Below, in pieces: positions 43,870 to 52,833 of a DNA stretch of 64,000 bases (positions within the stretch are counted from its first letter, which is position 1; each line of letters begins with the position of its first letter). The notes below the pieces were generated by a model. It did not search any database. It was not told where the DNA came from and saw nothing but the letters and a program-made list of their open reading frames with translations. Origin of the DNA: RI-242 sp038246255 (GTDB lineage: Bacteria; Planctomycetota; UBA1135; GCA-002686595); assembly GCA_038246255.1 (NCBI GenBank), contig JBBRWC010000008.1, forward strand, positions 1 to 64,000, in the 5' to 3' direction. A program made the translations under genes and the position numbers.

Positions 43870-45123
43870 TTGAGCGACGTGACAAGCACCGTGAGCCCCG
43901 TTGGCACGCATTTGATCCCCGCCTCGGCCCAGCGGCCCGGCGACGACCCGATTTTTGCCCTCAACGCCGAGGCCACGCGCCGCGCGAAAGCGGGGGAGGA
44001 CGTCCTCAACGCCACCCTCGGGGCGCTGATCGAGGACGACGGCCAACTCGCCGTGATGCCGAGCGTGTTCGAGGCGATGGCGCGCATCCCGCCGCGCCAA
44101 GCCGCCTCCTACGCGCCGATTTCGGGCCCGCCGACGTTCCTGAACGCGCTGCTCGACGACCTCTACGGCGGCTCGAGCCTGCGCCAGCAGTCGGTGGCGA
44201 TCGGCACACCGGGGGGTACGGGCGCGCTCTACAGCGCGATCGTCAACTTCCTCGAGCCGGGCCAAAAGCTCCTCACCACGTCGTTCTACTGGAGCCCGTA
44301 CGCGATCCTCGCCGACCATGCACGGCGCGGAGTCGCGACGTTCCGCATGTTCGCGGTGGATGGATCGCTCGATTTGGAGAGTCTCGAGCGCGAGGTCGCG
44401 GCGTTGATGGCGGCGCAGGGACGCGTGCTCCTCGTGCTCAACACCCCCTGCCACAACCCGACGGGTTTTTCGCTCGATGCGGACGAGTGGACCGCCCTTG
44501 AGGGCATTCTCATCGCGGCGCAGCGGCGTGGGAATGTGACGCTGCTGCTTGACCTGGCCTACGAAAAGTTCGCGCGCCCGGATTCACCCGCCTGGCGTCC
44601 GCACGTCGAGCGGCTGACCGAAAGTGGTGTGCCTGTGCTCGTCGCGTGGACCGCGAGCAAGGCCTTCACCCAATATGGCGGTCGCATCGGCGCGCTCGTC
44701 GCGACGCACCCCGATTCCAAGGAGCGCGAGCGCTACAAAAACGCCCTGGGCTATTCGTGCCGCGGGACGTGGTCCAACTGCAACCACCTCGGGATGTTGG
44801 CTGTCGGCAACGTGTTGACCGACGCGGGCTTGCGCGAAAAGTCCATGCACGAGCGCGAAGCGTTGCGCGACCTGCTCGACCGCCGTGTCGTCGCGTTCAA
44901 CCGCGAGGCGGGGCGCGCGTCGCTCTTGTACCCGCGCTACGAAGGCGGTTTTTTCGTCTGCGTGTTCTGCGACGATTCGGCCGCGGTCGTGCGGCACGCT
45001 CAAGCGCGTGGTGTGTTTGTCGTGCCGCTGCCGGGTGCCGTGCGTGTTGCGCTGTGCTCCACTCCACAAAGCCAGGTGCCGCGTCTCGTCGACGCGCTCG
45101 CGGCCGCAGGGGCGAGTCGGTGA
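43870..45123 (+). CDS. Class I/II aminotransferase (PLP)
   Basis: 417 residues from a TTG at 43870, preceded at eight bases by AGGAG (43857-43861), one of the few clear ribosome sites in the window. The fold-type I pattern is clear: ISGPPTFLNALLDDLYG, GTPGGTGALYSAI, NTPCHNPTGFSL, and ASKAFTQYGGRIGALV holding the PLP lysine and the conserved Arg. It is closest in style to aspartate/aromatic aminotransferases. Substrates are not deducible. The frame is open to 43765 and would then overlap the preceding gene. Its stop overlaps the phosphoribosyltransferase start (GTGA). Confidence 0.88.
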   Translation: MSDVTSTVSPVGTHLIPASAQRPGDDPIFALNAEATRRAKAGEDVLNATLGALIEDDGQLAVMPSVFEAMARIPPRQAASYAPISGPPTFLNALLDDLYGGSSLRQQSVAIGTPGGTGALYSAIVNFLEPGQKLLTTSFYWSPYAILADHARRGVATFRMFAVDGSLDLESLEREVAALMAAQGRVLLVLNTPCHNPTGFSLDADEWTALEGILIAAQRRGNVTLLLDLAYEKFARPDSPAWRPHVERLTESGVPVLVAWTASKAFTQYGGRIGALVATHPDSKERERYKNALGYSCRGTWSNCNHLGMLAVGNVLTDAGLREKSMHEREALRDLLDRRVVAFNREAGRASLLYPRYEGGFFVCVFCDDSAAVVRHAQARGVFVVPLPGAVRVALCSTPQSQVPRLVDALAAAGASR

Positions 45124-45908
45124 GCGCAGCGGCGGAAGCGGAACACGCCTACGGGCCGCGGGTGCGGATCCTCTCGAATCCGTTCCTGGCGACGGCCCTC
45201 GCCCGCCTCTCCAGTACCAACACGGCGCAGCTCGAGCTTTTGGGGCTCGTGCGCACGGTCTACACAGGCCTTTTGATCGCCGCGCTCGAGCGCGAGTTCC
45301 CCTGCGTGCAGGCGGAGATCGAAACACGCATGGCGCCCGTGCACGGCGCCGCGGGGGTTTGGCGCGGGGAAGCCCTCGATCCCGCGGTGGGTGTGGTTGT
45401 GTGCGACGTGGTCCGCGCGGGCATCGTGCCTGCCCAGGTGTGTTTCGAACTGCTCCTGCAAGTGTTGCCGAGCGCGCAGGTGCGACTCGACCACGTGAAC
45501 GTCGCGCGACGCGCGGGCCTCGACGGTCGCGTGGAGGGCGCCGAACTTTTGGGTTCAAAAATCGGCGGGAGCGCGGCGGGCAAGCTCTTAATCCTGCCGG
45601 ACCCGATGGGGGCGACGGGCGCCACCACCCAACGGGTCCTCGACCACTACATGGAGTTCCACGGTCGCCCCGCGGCGATCCTCGCCCTACCGATGATCGC
45701 CACACCCGAGTACCTGCGCGCCGTGCTCGCGCACGATCCTGCCCTGCGCGTCGTCGCGGCGCGCCTCGACCGCGGGCTCAGTCCACCCGCGGTGCTCCGC
45801 GCGCTCCCGGGTGTGCGCTGGGACGAGGAGCGCGGCCTCGACGAGACGGGTTACATCGTCCCGGGCGCCGGGGGCTTGGGTGAAGTCCTCAACAACGCTT
45901 GGTGTTGA
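45120..45908 (+). CDS. upp: Uracil phosphoribosyltransferase-like protein
   Basis: 262 residues, longer than the usual 208-210 by an N-terminal extension and an insert. The PRPP loop reads LLILPDPMGATGATT (UPRT form VDPMLATGGS), and the end DETGYIVPGAGGLGEV matches the uracil-binding GYIxPGxGDxG tail. It should make UMP from uracil and PRPP, but Gly/Gly changes at the loop and the Asp-to-Gly change in the tail mean specificity may differ. GTG 45120 overlaps the aminotransferase stop, so the two are coupled. Confidence 0.82.
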   Translation: MSAAAEAEHAYGPRVRILSNPFLATALARLSSTNTAQLELLGLVRTVYTGLLIAALEREFPCVQAEIETRMAPVHGAAGVWRGEALDPAVGVVVCDVVRAGIVPAQVCFELLLQVLPSAQVRLDHVNVARRAGLDGRVEGAELLGSKIGGSAAGKLLILPDPMGATGATTQRVLDHYMEFHGRPAAILALPMIATPEYLRAVLAHDPALRVVAARLDRGLSPPAVLRALPGVRWDEERGLDETGYIVPGAGGLGEVLNNAWC

Positions 45909-45930
45909 ACCCCTTTTTGCGCCCACGAAC

Positions 45931-46347
45931 ATGAAAACAGTCACCCTGCTCGTCCCCCTTTTCGCCGCGGTTGCTGTGCTGTGCGCCTGCGACTCCAAGA
46001 GCACCACGTCCAGACCCGCACCCGGGCCGCTGGGCGACCACGCTCCCGTAGCCGCGCCCGCACCCACCCTCGACGGCGGCGAGCTCTACCGCCGCTCCGG
46101 ATGTATCGCGTGCCACGGCCCGACCGGCGACGGTGGGATGCTCGGACCGGCGATCACCGACCTCGCGCAGCACTGGAACCGCAGCGACCTGGCGGATTTT
46201 TTTGCGACGCCCGAGCGTTTCGTGAAGGACAGTCCGCGGCTCAACGAACAACGCGCCGCGCGCACCTATGCCATGCCGATGCCCGGTGTGCCGCACCTGT
46301 CCGAGGCCGAACGCCTCGCCCTCGCGGACTGGTCGCTCGCGCGCTGA
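45931..46347 (+). CDS. Cytochrome c family lipoprotein
   Basis: 138 residues. The signal peptide ends in a lipobox (AVLCAC, Cys about residue 20). A small c-type domain follows with the heme site CIACH and, 60 residues later, YAMPMPGVPHL offering the distal Met ligand, as in class I cytochromes c. It would be anchored in a membrane and pass electrons in the periplasm. No partner oxidase or dehydrogenase is adjacent. It begins 22 bases after the phosphoribosyltransferase gene but is probably unrelated in function. Confidence 0.88.
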   Translation: MKTVTLLVPLFAAVAVLCACDSKSTTSRPAPGPLGDHAPVAAPAPTLDGGELYRRSGCIACHGPTGDGGMLGPAITDLAQHWNRSDLADFFATPERFVKDSPRLNEQRAARTYAMPMPGVPHLSEAERLALADWSLAR

Positions 46348-46671
46348 GCAGTACCGATTATTGCCAACCCAGGTGCGGAGCGCAGCTTCCGCTCGACCTG
46401 CCGTTTTGTGGTACGACCCGACACAGATTCTGCGTTCCAAGCAGGTTTTTGCGCAAGCGAGGCTCTGGGCGCAGACACCCGGTTCAAAACAATCGCTCCC
46501 GCCGCGCACGCGTGTGAGCGCTGCCGACGGACGCTCCAACCTGATGCATCAGGTCTGGACCGTTTGGGATTGGGGAACGGCTTCCGCTCCCTCGCCCACG
46601 GGCGAGGAATACATCCCGATCGCCGCCGCGCTGGGACTGCACCGCGGCGCGGATCCGATCCAGCCGCGACC
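46348..46671 (+). other. No intact gene; possible frameshifted gene remnant
   Basis: This 324-base stretch is less GC-rich by eye than its surroundings and has no convincing start-to-stop gene. One frame gives the protein-like string QVWTVWDWGTASAPSP and then EEYIPIAAALGLHRGADPIQ (about 46551-46668). A second frame continues plausibly from 46668 as DHDHVWKVVAVVRLP to a stop at 46730. Together they look like the end of a gene broken by a small indel. I recognise no family. Confidence 0.4.
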
Positions 46672-47280
46672 ATGATCACGTCTGGAAGGTGGTCGCCGTC
46701 GTGCGCCTGCCGTGAGCGTACGGCGCCCGCGGCCGTGCCGACCCTCGACGCCCCGGAGATTCAGCAGTACTACACCACGGACGCCGCGGGCAACCCCGTG
46801 CCGCTTTCCGGCGCGGTTGGATTCCGGGATGGGATTCTTTTCGCTGTCATGCTTCACGAACTCATGCACGTCTGCATGGGCCCCTCCCAGAGCGGTCAGC
46901 AAGCCGCGGACTCCTGTGTGCACCTTTCGATCGACTACACGGTCAGCTCGCAGATCTGCGCAGCAACAACGGCGATGTTCCCGCCCGGAGCGCCGCCATA
47001 TTGTGTCAGCGGATTCACGGCGGAAGATCGAGCCAAGTTCAAAGCGCTATGCACGAAGCAAAAGGAGGCGCAGGGCAAATGGAACACCGATGCGGGTCGA
47101 GAGCTCGCAGAAAGCTGCGCGACGGAAGAGAGCACCGAGGACCTCGACGATCTGGTGACCAAACGCACATCGGCGTGTCAAGTCGGTTATCCACCGCTGG
47201 ACGAGTCCGACGGCTACGGCTCTGAGATTATCCCAGGCTGCGGGCTCTGCGACGCGGCAAGCGAATGCGAGGATCAATGA
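46672..47280 (+). CDS. HELMH-containing Cys-rich protein, possibly N-terminally truncated
   Basis: 202 residues from ATG 46672, or 181 from GTG 46735. It has VMLHELMHVCMG, an HExxH zinc site near residue 63, and 10-12 cysteines (for example PGCGLCDAASECEDQ at the end). The cysteines and protease site suggest a secreted enzyme, yet no signal peptide is visible at either start, and the first 20 residues look non-coding. I infer a lost N-terminus or a start in degraded sequence. Its stop overlaps the next ATG by four bases, so it once had an intact operon partner. Confidence 0.55.
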   Translation: MITSGRWSPSCACRERTAPAAVPTLDAPEIQQYYTTDAAGNPVPLSGAVGFRDGILFAVMLHELMHVCMGPSQSGQQAADSCVHLSIDYTVSSQICAATTAMFPPGAPPYCVSGFTAEDRAKFKALCTKQKEAQGKWNTDAGRELAESCATEESTEDLDDLVTKRTSACQVGYPPLDESDGYGSEIIPGCGLCDAASECEDQ

Positions 47281-47921
47281 TGGTCGCCAAGTTTGTGGGT
47301 GCGGCGCTTACGCTCGTTGCCGTTTGCGCCTTGGTTTACAGTGCCGTGCGAACGGATACAGGGAGCGGTTCGGACAGCTCCGGTGCGGTTCCGCCTGCGG
47401 TGGCGCAACACTCGGCTTGCTTTTAGTCCGCGGGCTCCGACGCGGAATCGATCGACGACCTCGGCCAGTCGGTCGTGTATTCCGCCCATTTTGAACGGCG
47501 GGTGGAGCGCGGCGCGCTGCTCGCCCCGATCCTCAGCATCGCCGTCGAACCTCATGGGCGTTTTGCGATGGTGCTCGGCGGGACGCCCAAAAATCTACGG
47601 GTGGTCGACCTCAATGCCCCGGAGTCCGCGCCGCTGCCGCTGCCGCTGCCGCTGCCGCTGCTGCCGGCGCTGGCGTTCGGAGCGTCGCTCGACATCACGA
47701 CGGCTAAGTGGGTCGCGGCCGTGCGTCTCGCGGGCCATGGCCGCGCGTGGGACGTGTTCCACGCTCCTGCCGAGATGCCGGGCCAAAGCTCCTACCTTTT
47801 TGACCCGGACGACGACGGCTTCGTCGAAAACACGCTCACCCTCGACGTCGATCAGATGGAAACGGTGATTCCCTCGGACACGCTCGACTGGAGCGAGTTC
47901 CCGTCCCACTGGGTCGATTGA
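47277..47921 (+). pseudogene. Signal-anchored protein interrupted by one in-frame TAG
   Basis: From ATG 47277 the frame encodes a signal-type segment (MMVAKFVGAALTLVAVCALVY) and stops at TAG 47424-47426 after 49 codons. The same frame then continues open for a further 164 codons to 47921, with ordinary protein-like sequence (SVVYSAHFERRVERGALLAP, VPSDTLDW-like end). Removing one stop would give a 214-residue exported protein. The downstream half includes a Pro-Leu run from a 6-bp repeat. It may be a nonsense-mutated gene, a readthrough gene, or an error. No family is recognised. Confidence 0.6.
47631..47666. repeat. 6-bp tandem repeat (CCGCTG)
   Basis: About five to six copies of CCGCTG, ending imperfectly, encode an alternating Pro-Leu run within the interrupted gene. 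The unit keeps the frame. Confidence 0.85.
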
Positions 47922-47937
47922 CAGCTCCTCGGTCTCG

Positions 47938-48402
47938 TCAGCGCTCGTAGACCGCGTCCGCGTCGCCTTTCCAGGTGGCGATTTCGATGCGCACGCCGGG
48001 TGCGAGTCGGCGCAGGAGCGCCGCTTCGTCGCGCTCGACGCGCAGGACGCCGCATTCCTTGAAGCGGCCGCCCTGGAACAGCGTGTAGGTGCTGGCGCGG
48101 CCGAGGGCGATGTCCTCGAGGGTGTCGAGCGCGGCGGGCAGTTCGGTGTGCCGTCCGCCGTCGAGCGGGGCGTCGAACTCGCGGCTCCAGCGGCCAAACG
48201 CGAGCCGCACGCGGCCCATCTCGCCCGTGTCGACGACCAGCGCCAGGCCGTCCCCAACCGGGCGCGGCGCCCGCAGGTGGACATAACTCTCTGCGCCCCC
48301 CGGGCGGTCCTCGACGCGCATGTGGCGGGCGAGGCGCGGTAGGTTGCGTCGGATCTCCCGCGCGACGGCGCGGCTGGTGGGATCGAGCGCTTCGAGATTC
48401 AT
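47938..48402 (-). CDS. Hypothetical protein, 154 residues
   Basis: A soluble protein with no membrane segment or signal peptide. It has alternating strand-like sequence in the middle (ALVVDTGEMGRVRLAFGRWSREF) and a charged helical start (PTSRAVAREIRRNLPRLARHM). I recognise no family or active-site motif. ATG 48402 starts a convincing N-terminus. It stands alone between the interrupted gene (convergent) and the DUF4139 gene (divergent). Confidence 0.7.
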   Translation of the reverse strand: MNLEALDPTSRAVAREIRRNLPRLARHMRVEDRPGGAESYVHLRAPRPVGDGLALVVDTGEMGRVRLAFGRWSREFDAPLDGGRHTELPAALDTLEDIALGRASTYTLFQGGRFKECGVLRVERDEAALLRRLAPGVRIEIATWKGDADAVYER

Positions 48403-48579
48403 GGGGGAGAGCTGCCCTTATTGCCGACGGGGCACCGCGCGCGCAAGCGCGGGAGGCCTTTACAGCCCGGTTGCCGCGAAAAGAGCGGCAGGGGCGTAAA
48501 ACGGCCAACCAACCGCCACCCCGCGGCGTTGAATGACCACCGGCGACTCGAGCGCCGCGCTCCCCCCCCCGATCACGCC

Positions 48580-50253
48580 ATGAAAACGATTCACTTCCTC
48601 CTGCCGTTCGCGCTACTCGCCTTCACGCCGTTCGCGCCCGCGCAAAACGGCGCCGGGGGCGCGGCTGCCGCCGCGGCGGACAGGGCGCCCGCGCCGCTCG
48701 AAACACGGCTTGACGCCGTCACTGTTTATCCCGACGGCGCGCGGCTCGTGCGCCGCGGCCAGGTGCCGGCCGGGGATGGTGTGTTCCGCATCGAAGGCCT
48801 TTCCCCGCGGCTCGACCGCGCGTCCCTGCGTGTTGTTGCGAGCGGTGCGGAAGTGCTGGCGGTGAAGCTCGAGGAACGACTGGTGGAGGAGTCGCAAAAT
48901 CCGCGGATCAAAGCGCTGGAGGAGCAGCGTGCCGCCGTGCGGCGCAGCTACGACGAACTTTCGGCCACGCGTGATCAGGCGATCGCCGTGCGCACCGCGT
49001 GGGATCAGTTTCTCGCGCGCCCGATCGAACCCGACGTGTTGCTCGCGTCGCCCGAGGCCTTTGCACGTTGGCGCGAAACGCTGCCCCAAGCACGTGCCGC
49101 GATCGCCGAGCTTGCCGCGGAGATCCGCGCCATCGAAGCCGAGCGTGATGCCGTTTGGGCGCGGCACGACGCGCTGCACCAGGAGATCACGGCGCTGGGG
49201 CAACCCGCGCAACGGCGGGTTTTCGACTGTGTGGTGCACCTGCGGACATTGGCCGAGGGTGCCGTTGAGATTGAGGTCGAATACCTCGTGCCGGCGGCGC
49301 GCTGGGAGCCGTTTTACGACCTGCGTGTCGAGAGCGACATGGCGGCGTTCGACCTCGTCCACCGTGCGCGAGTCTGGCAACAAAGCGGTGAGGATTGGAA
49401 CGCTGTCGAGCTGACCCTTTCGACGGCGCAACCTTCCACGGTTGGCGCAGGGCCGACACCGCGGCCGCGCTGGCTGGATCTCGAAAAACCGTCGTCCTCT
49501 TACTACGAATCCGCGCCAGCCCGGCGGCTCGAAAGCCTGGGTTACTCCGATGACAAGCGCACCATGGCGACGTCGATGGGGCCGGTGGAAGTGCTCGACC
49601 AAGGGCTCAACCTCGCGTACCGCATTCCACGTCGCGAGTCCGTGCTCGCGCGCGGCGAACCGACGGACATGCTGATTGGCCGGGCGCGGATCGCGACGAC
49701 CCCTGAGCGTTACGCCGTGCCCGCCGACGACTTGCGTGTTTGGGTGCGAACCAAGGCGCAAAACACGAGCCCCTGGACGCTACTTGCGGGACGCGCCGCG
49801 GTGTTCATCGGGGGTGCGTATGCGGGCGAAACCGGGATCGAGCGCACCGGCGCGGGCGCCGATCTCACGCTCGAACTCGGTCCGGATCCCGCGTTCACCA
49901 TCGAGCGTTCGCAACTCGTCGACAGCAAGCAGGAGCCCGGTTTTTTCGGCAACCGCGCGGCGCGCATCGCAGGTTGGCGCGTGCGTATCAAGCATGACGT
50001 GGCGCCGTCCGGCGCGCAGGCGACGCCGGTTCGTGTTTTCGAGGCCCTGCCGCGGCCGCGCGATCAACGGATCGAGGTTTCGCTCGAATCCACGACACCG
50101 CGGCCCGACCGCACGAGCGAAGACGCAAAACAGCTGGAGGCCGAGCAGGGGATTTTGACCTTCGACCTCGCGGTGCCGCCGGGCGGCGAAACGACGCTCG
50201 AGGTTCGCACGAAGGTGACGTGGCCCGCGGACTTCCGCATCGGGCGGGAATAG
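48580..50253 (+). CDS. DUF4139 (mucoidy-inhibitor MuiA-like) secreted protein
   Basis: 557 residues with a signal peptide (MKTIHFLLPFALLAFTPFAPAQ). The N-terminal part (about 45-140, with VTVYPDGARLVRRGQV) matches the DUF4140-type opening, then a coiled coil (about 110-220), and then the DUF4139 domain from YLVPAARWEPFYDLRV through VWQQSGEDWNAVELTLSTAQP to the end. This is the layout of MuiA-family proteins, found across bacteria and eukaryotes, with no agreed function. ATG 48580 is chosen for the signal peptide; the frame is open from 48421. It converges on the EF-hand membrane protein gene with 56 bases between stops. Confidence 0.88.
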   Translation: MKTIHFLLPFALLAFTPFAPAQNGAGGAAAAAADRAPAPLETRLDAVTVYPDGARLVRRGQVPAGDGVFRIEGLSPRLDRASLRVVASGAEVLAVKLEERLVEESQNPRIKALEEQRAAVRRSYDELSATRDQAIAVRTAWDQFLARPIEPDVLLASPEAFARWRETLPQARAAIAELAAEIRAIEAERDAVWARHDALHQEITALGQPAQRRVFDCVVHLRTLAEGAVEIEVEYLVPAARWEPFYDLRVESDMAAFDLVHRARVWQQSGEDWNAVELTLSTAQPSTVGAGPTPRPRWLDLEKPSSSYYESAPARRLESLGYSDDKRTMATSMGPVEVLDQGLNLAYRIPRRESVLARGEPTDMLIGRARIATTPERYAVPADDLRVWVRTKAQNTSPWTLLAGRAAVFIGGAYAGETGIERTGAGADLTLELGPDPAFTIERSQLVDSKQEPGFFGNRAARIAGWRVRIKHDVAPSGAQATPVRVFEALPRPRDQRIEVSLESTTPRPDRTSEDAKQLEAEQGILTFDLAVPPGGETTLEVRTKVTWPADFRIGRE

Positions 50254-50309
50254 GCGCCGCGCGCCGTTGCGCCGCTGCGCCGCGCCCGTGTGGCGCGGCC
50301 CGCGAACGT

Positions 50310-52565
50310 TCAACCGCCCGCTTCGGCTCCCGTCGTATCCGTCGGCGCGTCAACTGGCGCACCTTCGGGCGTCACAGCCGCCGTTTCGGGGGCAGCGACG
50401 GCCGGGCGCGGCAACGGGCAGTCGGGCCACCAAGTGTGGAGATATCCCAACCGCCAAAAACCCCAACCGAGCGCCGCAAGGGCCAGCAGCGTCAGGATCA
50501 CACGCGGCCAAGCGCTAGCCTTCGGCGCGTAGGGATCGCGCAGGGAGCGCTCCGAGCCCGCCGGAATATGGCGTGTGTCGGTCAACGAACGCCCGAGCGG
50601 AATATTGACCTTCGTGAGCGCGTTCACGGCCCAGCCGTTGGCGTCGAGGATCGGACCCAAGTTGCGCTGGCGCAGCTTGAGCCACGCGATGACCATCGAA
50701 GGCAGCGAGATCAGGAGCACGAGGCCGAGAATGCCGAGCGGCATCAGGTAACCGAGCCCAAAAAACGCTTCCATGATCTTCCCGACGACCACGGCGATGC
50801 CGCCGATCGCGACGCTAATGGCGGCCAGCACGCCGATGTCCATCTTCTTCGGCAGCGCGGGGACCATGCCGGTCGTCGTCGCAGTTCCCGCAACCGTAGC
50901 ACCCGTTTGCAGCTTGGTGTTGGCCGCGTCGTCGGCGGCCGCCGCACGTTTGGCGACCTGCTCCTCGATCCAGCGCAGCAGCTTCTTGTAGGGCGACCAG
51001 AAGGCCTGCGCGATGCTGATCGGATTGTCGACGATCTTGGCGATCGTTGCGTCCCAGTCGCGGCCGCGACGGTCGTAGAAGAGGCCGTTGCGGCCAACAA
51101 ACAGGTTGTCGCTGTCGCCCGCGGTGAACGCGGCTGCGATCTGCATTTTGGGCTCGCCCGGCCGCGTGCAGTCGACGTACGCGAGGAAACACTTCGACAT
51201 AGGCGCAAGCGTCGCGTGTTTGCCCGCGTCGTTCACCTGCACACACAGGTCGAGGCTGCGTCCGTCGAGGTAGAGCGTGCCCGCCTGGAAAATCGCGCGG
51301 TCGCGGGCGTAGAAGTCCGCGAAGTTCACGAAGTTGTGCAGCAGGCGGTTGAAGTCCCGTGCGAGTCGCACTAGTTTTTCCACGTCTTCGATAGCGCTGA
51401 TGCGGTCGGCCGCCGCGAGGTCGCTGGCGCTGGCGTCTTCAAGGATGGCGCGCTCCGCGCCAGCGACGATCGCGCGAACGCGGTCGATTCCGAGCACTTC
51501 GACACGCGCGCCGGCTTTGCTCGCGCGCCACGTTTCGAAGGGTGCCAGCGATTGCTGAACCGCGCTCCATTGCGCGGGGGTCAAGGACACCACGTCCTTG
51601 CCAAGGAGCGGTCCAACGGCGATTTCCTGCAATACGCGCAACGCGGCGGCCCAGGCCGGATTGATCGCGGCGACGAGGGGCAGCGGCTTTTCCGCTTCGA
51701 TCGCGGCCAGCGGGAATCCTGCAACTTCGTCGGACGAAATCGACAGGTCCTGTGCGGCGATTTCAAGGTACGCCGTTTCCTCGCGGTTGAGCGCGGCTTG
51801 TGCGCGCGGATCGAAGGCGACAAGGCGGCAGCGCGCAAAGTAGTCGTCGATCTTCGCGCGGACGAGCGCGACCGCGTTCGCGGCGGCTTCAGTGGCGCCG
51901 CCGAGCGGCAGAATCGATTTGGCGTTCCGCGCGCCGGTCGCGTACCACGCGGCATAGGCGACGGCATCGGTGTAGAACGCGTCGAGCATGGCTTTGTCGA
52001 AGCCCATGCGCCCCGATCGGTCGAGGACTCCGCCGCCCGTGGCGACGATGTCCTCGGCGACCTTGCGCGGCGCACCATCCTTCAGCGCGGCGGGCACGAC
52101 GACACCATCGCCGTTGAACTCCGCTTTCGTCAGGATTTCCGAGACGTGGGTGGCCTCGTCGACACTGATTTCCTTCGTATCCCGCCCGAGGCTGTGGAGG
52201 ACGTGTTTCGCGCAATCGAGGAGGCGCGCTCCTTCCGGCGTGTTGGCCGCGATGTCGGCAAGGGCCAATGCCTCGCGCCCTTCGATCAGCGCTGCGGGTC
52301 GGCCAAGCACACGCTTCAACCACGCCACGGCCTCCAGGATCTCGGGCGCGCGCACGCGGCCATCCTTGTCGATGTCGAGCAGCGCAAGGGTGCGCTCGTC
52401 GAACTCAAGCCCGTTGACCGGGCAGCTCAGCGCGACCCACAGCTTCTGGTCGAGGGTGTCAAGGTGCAGGATGTCCTCGGCGCTGTCGAGGCGCACCTGG
52501 TCGACGCCGCCGGCGCGGAAAAAGCGCCACGTGTGGGCGGAAGCGGGGGATTTGGCACTGGCCAT
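50310..52565 (-). CDS. Large EF-hand membrane protein of unknown function
   Basis: 751 residues from ATG 52565. Near residue 53-70 is LLDIDKDGRVRAPEILEAV, a near-canonical EF-hand loop (D-x-D-x-D-G-x-V-x-x-x-E). A second, degenerate loop lies near 140 (KAEFNGDGVVVPA). The middle 400 residues are soluble and helical. Three hydrophobic segments come near the end (about 565-585, 590-615 and 690-710), so the bulk probably faces the cytoplasm. I recognise no family. The upstream part of the frame to 52724 is Arg-rich and rejected. It is divergent from the nucleotidase gene. Confidence 0.8.
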   Translation of the reverse strand: MASAKSPASAHTWRFFRAGGVDQVRLDSAEDILHLDTLDQKLWVALSCPVNGLEFDERTLALLDIDKDGRVRAPEILEAVAWLKRVLGRPAALIEGREALALADIAANTPEGARLLDCAKHVLHSLGRDTKEISVDEATHVSEILTKAEFNGDGVVVPAALKDGAPRKVAEDIVATGGGVLDRSGRMGFDKAMLDAFYTDAVAYAAWYATGARNAKSILPLGGATEAAANAVALVRAKIDDYFARCRLVAFDPRAQAALNREETAYLEIAAQDLSISSDEVAGFPLAAIEAEKPLPLVAAINPAWAAALRVLQEIAVGPLLGKDVVSLTPAQWSAVQQSLAPFETWRASKAGARVEVLGIDRVRAIVAGAERAILEDASASDLAAADRISAIEDVEKLVRLARDFNRLLHNFVNFADFYARDRAIFQAGTLYLDGRSLDLCVQVNDAGKHATLAPMSKCFLAYVDCTRPGEPKMQIAAAFTAGDSDNLFVGRNGLFYDRRGRDWDATIAKIVDNPISIAQAFWSPYKKLLRWIEEQVAKRAAAADDAANTKLQTGATVAGTATTTGMVPALPKKMDIGVLAAISVAIGGIAVVVGKIMEAFFGLGYLMPLGILGLVLLISLPSMVIAWLKLRQRNLGPILDANGWAVNALTKVNIPLGRSLTDTRHIPAGSERSLRDPYAPKASAWPRVILTLLALAALGWGFWRLGYLHTWWPDCPLPRPAVAAPETAAVTPEGAPVDAPTDTTGAEAGG

Positions 52566-52833
52566 GGCAAAGGGGGGGGGCGGGGGACTGGCGCGGGCGC
52601 GGGCGCGGGCGTGCGGCGCTTCGCAGGTGTCGGGGAGTGTTCGGTCGTGCCGCACCCCTGTCAACGCGCGGAAGTCCCGGGTTCGGACGGGGATCGGGAA
52701 ACCGCCCCGAGCGTGCAGGCGCACGGCGCGGGCGCCGTGGGAACGTCGCGGCGCTACCCGGCGCGCGGCTTTCTCGGGCTATTCTCGGGCGGTGGGCGAA
52801 ACCTGTTCCACTGGGCGGCGTCCTAGGTTTGCC

